6,994 nt of DNA. Source: Methylibium sp964616015 (GTDB lineage: Bacteria; Pseudomonadota; Gammaproteobacteria; Burkholderiales; Burkholderiaceae_C). Under the pieces are notes generated by a model. It did no database searches. It saw only the letters and a list, made by a program, of their open reading frames with translations, and was not told the origin of the DNA. Shown here piece after piece: positions 4,394 to 6,994 of this stretch. Each line of letters starts with the position of its first letter. The first letter of the stretch is position 1. The stretch is taken from assembly GCA_964616015.1 (NCBI GenBank), contig CAZTTC010000159.1:1-6994 (forward strand). The letters run 5' to 3'. The translations under genes were made by a program, and so were the position numbers.

Positions 4394-6627
4394 GCCACAA
4401 GCCCATCGATGCCTACCTCCCGCTGCCGCCCTCGCTGCGGCTGACCGCGCCGCCGATGCAGCGCGGCGCCATGACGCCGGCGCCCTGGCGCGGCTGGCGC
4501 GGACTCCTGGGCCCGCGGCCCGCGCCCCTGGAGCGTGCGCCCTGGATGACGGCGGCGACGCGCCGGCGACGCCTGCTGCTGGCCCTGGTGCTGGGCAGCG
4601 CGGCGCTCGCGACGCTGATCCTCGACGCCGGCTCGCCGGCCGGCGCCGACAGCGGCTGGACCGCCGTGCAGACCGGCCTCTTCGCGCTGCTGTTCGCCTG
4701 GGTGGCCGCCGGCTGCACGACGGCGGTGATGGGCTACGTGAGCTTGCGCCGCGGCGACCCTCACGCCCTGTCGGCCGAGGCCGTGGCCGGCCGGCCGATC
4801 GACCCGAGTGCACGCACCGCGATCGTGATGCCGATCTGCAACGAGGACGTCGCCACCGTCGTGGCCGGCCTGCGCGCGACGATCGAATCGCTGAAGCATG
4901 CCGGCGCGCCGGTGGGCCTGTTCGACGTCTTCTTGCTGTCCGACACGCCGGACGCGGCGCTGCGCGTGACCGAGGTCGCCGCCTGGCAGCGCCTGCGCGT
5001 CGAGCTCGGGCCGGACGGCCCGAACGGCGAGGACGCCCGCATCTTCTATCGCTGGCGCCGCCGCCGCAGCGGCAAGAAGGCCGGCAACGTCGCCGACTTC
5101 TGCCGTCGCTGGGGGCGCAGCTACCGCTACATGGTGGTGCTCGACGCCGACAGCGTCATGAGCGGCGAGGCGCTGCTGGCCCTGGTGCGCGTGATGGAGG
5201 CGCACCCGCGCGTCGGCATCCTGCAGACCGCGCCGCGCACCTGGGGCCTGGACTCGCTGCACGCGCGGCTGCAGCAGTTCATCGGCCGGCTGACCGGCCC
5301 GCTGTTCAGCGCCGGCCTGCGCTACTGGCAGCTCGGCGAGTCGCACTACTGGGGTCACAACGCGATCCTGCGCCTCGAGCCCTTCATGCGCCACTGCGCG
5401 CTGTCGGCGCTGCCCGGCCGGGGCGGCCTGTCCGGCACCATCCTGTCGCACGACTTCGTCGAGGCCGCACTGATGCGGCGCGCCGGCTACGAGGTCTGGC
5501 TGCTGCCCGAACTGGACGGCAGCTACGAGCAGGCACCGCCTCACCTCGTCGAGGAACTTCAGCGCGACCGCCGCTGGTGCCAGGGCAACCTGCAGAACGC
5601 CCGTCTCGTCGTCGAGCCCGGCCTGGCCGGCGTGCACCGGGCGATGTTCGTGACCGGGGCGATGGCCTATGCAGCCGCCCCCTTGTGGCTGGCCTTCGTG
5701 CTGCTGGGTAGCCTGCCCTGGATGCTGCCGGCGGCCGCGCCCCTGTCGCCGGCCGGCCCCCCGTTCGCCGCGATCGCGCTGTGGGGCGCGACGCTGGCGA
5801 TGCTCTTCCTGCCGCGCGTGCTGGCGCTGCGCCTGCTGCTGCTGCGTGGCCAGCAAGCCGGCTACGGCGGCCGCGGCCGGCTGATGCTGAGTGCCGTCCT
5901 CGAGGCGCTGCTGTCGGCACTGCAGGCACCGGTGCGCATGCTGGCGCATTCGGTCTTCGTGCTGGGCGCGCTGACCGGCATCCGGCTCGGCTGGCAGTCG
6001 CCGGCGCGCGAAGCGCAGTCGGTCGGCTGGGGCGAGGCGGCCCGGCAGTTCGGCCTCGGCGCCCTGCTCTCGGCCGGCCTGCTGGCTTGGTGGCTGGCGG
6101 GCCGGCCCGACGACGCCTGGCGCGTGCTGCCGCTGCTGCTGCCGCTGGTCGTCGCCGTGCCGCTGACGGTGCTGACCAGCCGCCGCAGCCTCGGCGCCGC
6201 CTGGCGCGCCCGCGGCTGGCTGCTGATTCCCGAGGAGTCGCAGGCGCCGGCCGTGCTGCAGGCCGCGCGACGCCATGAGCGAAGGCCCGCCGCCGCGACC
6301 CCGGTCCTCGCGCCTGCCAAGGCGCCCGTGCGTGCGCCTGCCAAGGCGCCCGTGCGTGCGCCGCAGCGCTCCTTGGGCCTGGCGATCGGCTGGCCGCGGC
6401 CGGCGCTGGCGATGGCGGCGTTCTCGATGGCGGTCGGCCTGTCGACGCTGCCGCGGCCGGTCGCCGAGGGCGGCCTGTCGGCCAGCGACCTGGCCGCCAT
6501 CCGCATCGTGATGATGGCCTCCAGCCCGTCGGCCTCGCCCCAGGTGGTGGAGCCGGCGCCGCTGCGCCTGAAGCGCGTGTCGATCGGCCGGCGCGAGCCC
6601 GCCCGGCGCGGCCCGACCTCGATCTGA
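4390..6627 (+). CDS. opgH: Glucans biosynthesis glucosyltransferase H
   Basis: This 745-residue inner-membrane family 2 glycosyltransferase polymerises glucose from UDP-glucose into the beta-1,2-glucan backbone and is thought to move it into the periplasm, where OpgG acts. Two membrane segments (about 62-78 and 89-117) precede the cytoplasmic catalytic domain. That domain shows MPICNED (147-153), GKKAGN (228-233), the UDP-sugar/metal motif DAD (252-254), LGESHYWGHNAI, SHDFVEAALMRRAGYEVW with the probable catalytic Asp355, and RDRRWCQGN (392-400), the (Q/R)xxRW motif. About five more membrane segments follow (about 420-450, 459-485, 498-535, 554-572, 577-597). Its ATG overlaps the opgG stop (ATGA), indicating translational coupling; no separate Shine-Dalgarno is evident. 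Compared with E. coli OpgH (847 aa) the N-terminal cytoplasmic region is much shorter. After the conserved LLIPEE (611-616) the tail of about 129 residues looks unrelated: Ala/Pro/Arg-rich, with a tandem APAKAPVR repeat (641-656) and a hydrophobic stretch at about 662-688. Confidence 0.93.
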   Translation: MSHKPIDAYLPLPPSLRLTAPPMQRGAMTPAPWRGWRGLLGPRPAPLERAPWMTAATRRRRLLLALVLGSAALATLILDAGSPAGADSGWTAVQTGLFALLFAWVAAGCTTAVMGYVSLRRGDPHALSAEAVAGRPIDPSARTAIVMPICNEDVATVVAGLRATIESLKHAGAPVGLFDVFLLSDTPDAALRVTEVAAWQRLRVELGPDGPNGEDARIFYRWRRRRSGKKAGNVADFCRRWGRSYRYMVVLDADSVMSGEALLALVRVMEAHPRVGILQTAPRTWGLDSLHARLQQFIGRLTGPLFSAGLRYWQLGESHYWGHNAILRLEPFMRHCALSALPGRGGLSGTILSHDFVEAALMRRAGYEVWLLPELDGSYEQAPPHLVEELQRDRRWCQGNLQNARLVVEPGLAGVHRAMFVTGAMAYAAAPLWLAFVLLGSLPWMLPAAAPLSPAGPPFAAIALWGATLAMLFLPRVLALRLLLLRGQQAGYGGRGRLMLSAVLEALLSALQAPVRMLAHSVFVLGALTGIRLGWQSPAREAQSVGWGEAARQFGLGALLSAGLLAWWLAGRPDDAWRVLPLLLPLVVAVPLTVLTSRRSLGAAWRARGWLLIPEESQAPAVLQAARRHERRPAAATPVLAPAKAPVRAPAKAPVRAPQRSLGLAIGWPRPALAMAAFSMAVGLSTLPRPVAEGGLSASDLAAIRIVMMASSPSASPQVVEPAPLRLKRVSIGRREPARRGPTSI
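6310..6362 (+). repeat. Exact 24-bp tandem repeat inside opgH
   Basis: Two identical 24-bp units (6310-6333 and 6334-6357) are followed by 5 further matching bases (6358-6362). Each unit encodes APAKAPVR in frame. Identity at every third position points to recent duplication by slippage, and a unit length divisible by three allows copy number to change without breaking the frame. It sits in the non-conserved C-terminal tail of OpgH, after the last core membrane segment. Confidence 0.9.
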
Positions 6628-6644
6628 GCCGGCGGCGCGCCGGC
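6628..6644. terminator. GC hairpin between convergent opgH and tex (possible terminator)
   Basis: Immediately after the opgH stop, GCCGGCG (6628-6634) and CGCCGGC (6638-6644) form a perfect 7-bp stem with a GCG loop. It fills most of the 22-bp gap before the end of the convergent tex gene. There is no T-run on either strand, so intrinsic termination is doubtful. In DNA this GC-rich, such stems are also expected by chance. Confidence 0.25.
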
Positions 6645-6649
6645 GCCGG

Positions 6650-6994
6650 TCAGCCGCGCTTGTGCAGCTTCGCGAACGCCGCGGCCATCGCGCCGCCGGA
6701 AGTGGCCGGCTGCGGCGCGCGCGCTGCGCTGCCGCGCTGGCGCTCGTCGCGCGACGCCGGTCGGTAGCCGCCGGCCTCGTCGGCGCGGCGCGGCGCGGCA
6801 TCGAGCTTCATCGTCAGTGAGATCCGGCCCCGGGCCAGGTCCACCTCCAGCACCTTGACCTTCACGATGTCGCCGGTCTTGACGACCTCGCGCGCATCGC
6901 CGACGAACTTGTTCGACAGCTGGCTCACGTGCACCAGGCCGTCCTGGTGGACGCCGAGGTCGACGAAGGCGCCGAAGGCCGCGACGTTGCTGAC
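6650..6994 (-). CDS. tex: Tex family RNA-binding protein, C-terminal S1 domain (5' end outside window)
   Basis: On the minus strand the frame is open from the window edge to TGA at 6652-6650, giving 114 residues of C-terminus. Seen: an S1 (OB-fold) RNA-binding domain covering about residues 1-65, with VAAFGAFVDLGVHQDGLVHVSQLS, KFVGDAREVVKTGDIVKVKVLEVD and RGRISLTMKLD. This wording (FGAFVDLGVHQDGLVHVSQLS then KFV.D..EVVK.GDIVKVKV) is the typical S1 domain at the end of Tex/YhgF proteins rather than that of ribosomal protein S1 or PNPase, which are the alternatives. A low-complexity basic tail of about 45 residues follows and ends in AFAKLHKRG. Tex is a cytoplasmic nucleic-acid-binding protein, known from Bordetella for affecting toxin gene expression, with a fold related to eukaryotic Spt6. 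The GTG at 6934 lies inside the S1 domain and is not a start. It converges on opgH with a 22-bp gap. Confidence 0.9.
   Translation of the reverse strand, partial: VSNVAAFGAFVDLGVHQDGLVHVSQLSNKFVGDAREVVKTGDIVKVKVLEVDLARGRISLTMKLDAAPRRADEAGGYRPASRDERQRGSAARAPQPATSGGAMAAAFAKLHKRG

Noticed and set aside
4372..6801. An 809-residue open frame on the minus strand across opgH and into the tex end
   Set aside because: It is antisense to the well-supported opgH gene, its translation is a compositional mix of Arg, Ala, Gln and Pro with no domain, and long antisense frames are expected in DNA this GC-rich.
1..6994. A new defence, mobile or biosynthetic system
   Set aside because: Every substantial gene belongs to a known housekeeping or metabolic family. 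There are no mobility genes, attachment sites, CRISPR repeats or atypical low-GC islands, and the gene set has no shared unknown function apart from the small lipoprotein.

Overview
This window is very GC-rich, and third codon positions are dominated by G and C. The protein families fit a high-GC proteobacterium. The combination of an opgGH operon, a Tex protein ending in a basic tail, and an ETHE1-type dioxygenase suggests a betaproteobacterium of the Burkholderiales (Rubrivivax/Leptothrix/Roseateles-like). That placement is inference from composition and protein style, not from any search.

Layout, left to right. (1) Positions 1-495 (+) hold the C-terminal part of an iron-containing alcohol dehydrogenase that begins outside the window. 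(2) Positions 465-716 (-) encode a small Pro/Gly/Tyr-rich lipoprotein whose 3' end overlaps the dehydrogenase tail-to-tail. (3) Positions 2656-820 (-) hold two same-strand genes 31 bp apart: a patatin-like phospholipase and, downstream of it, an ETHE1-like persulfide dioxygenase of the metallo-beta-lactamase fold. (4) Positions 2657-2839 are a divergent intergenic region with a perfect 7-bp inverted repeat. (5) Positions 2840-6627 (+) hold opgG and opgH, joined by an ATGA overlap; they make osmoregulated periplasmic glucans. (6) Positions 6650-6994 (-) hold the C-terminal S1 domain of a Tex-family RNA-binding protein, convergent with opgH and continuing beyond the window.

How the parts relate. 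OpgH is the inner-membrane glucosyltransferase that builds and exports a beta-1,2-linked glucan chain from UDP-glucose. OpgG is the periplasmic partner needed for backbone formation. The patatin/dioxygenase pair reads as a separate, probably co-transcribed unit of lipid hydrolysis and sulfide/persulfide detoxification with no evident link to the glucan genes. The other genes are ordinary single-function loci.

I see no transposase, integrase, CRISPR array, tRNA, rRNA, toxin-antitoxin pair or defence gene, and nothing I would call a new multi-gene system. The most distinctive points are the unusual C-terminal tail of OpgH (low complexity, with an exact 24-bp tandem repeat) together with its short N-terminus, the likely TTG start of opgG, and the inverted repeat between the divergent transcription units.
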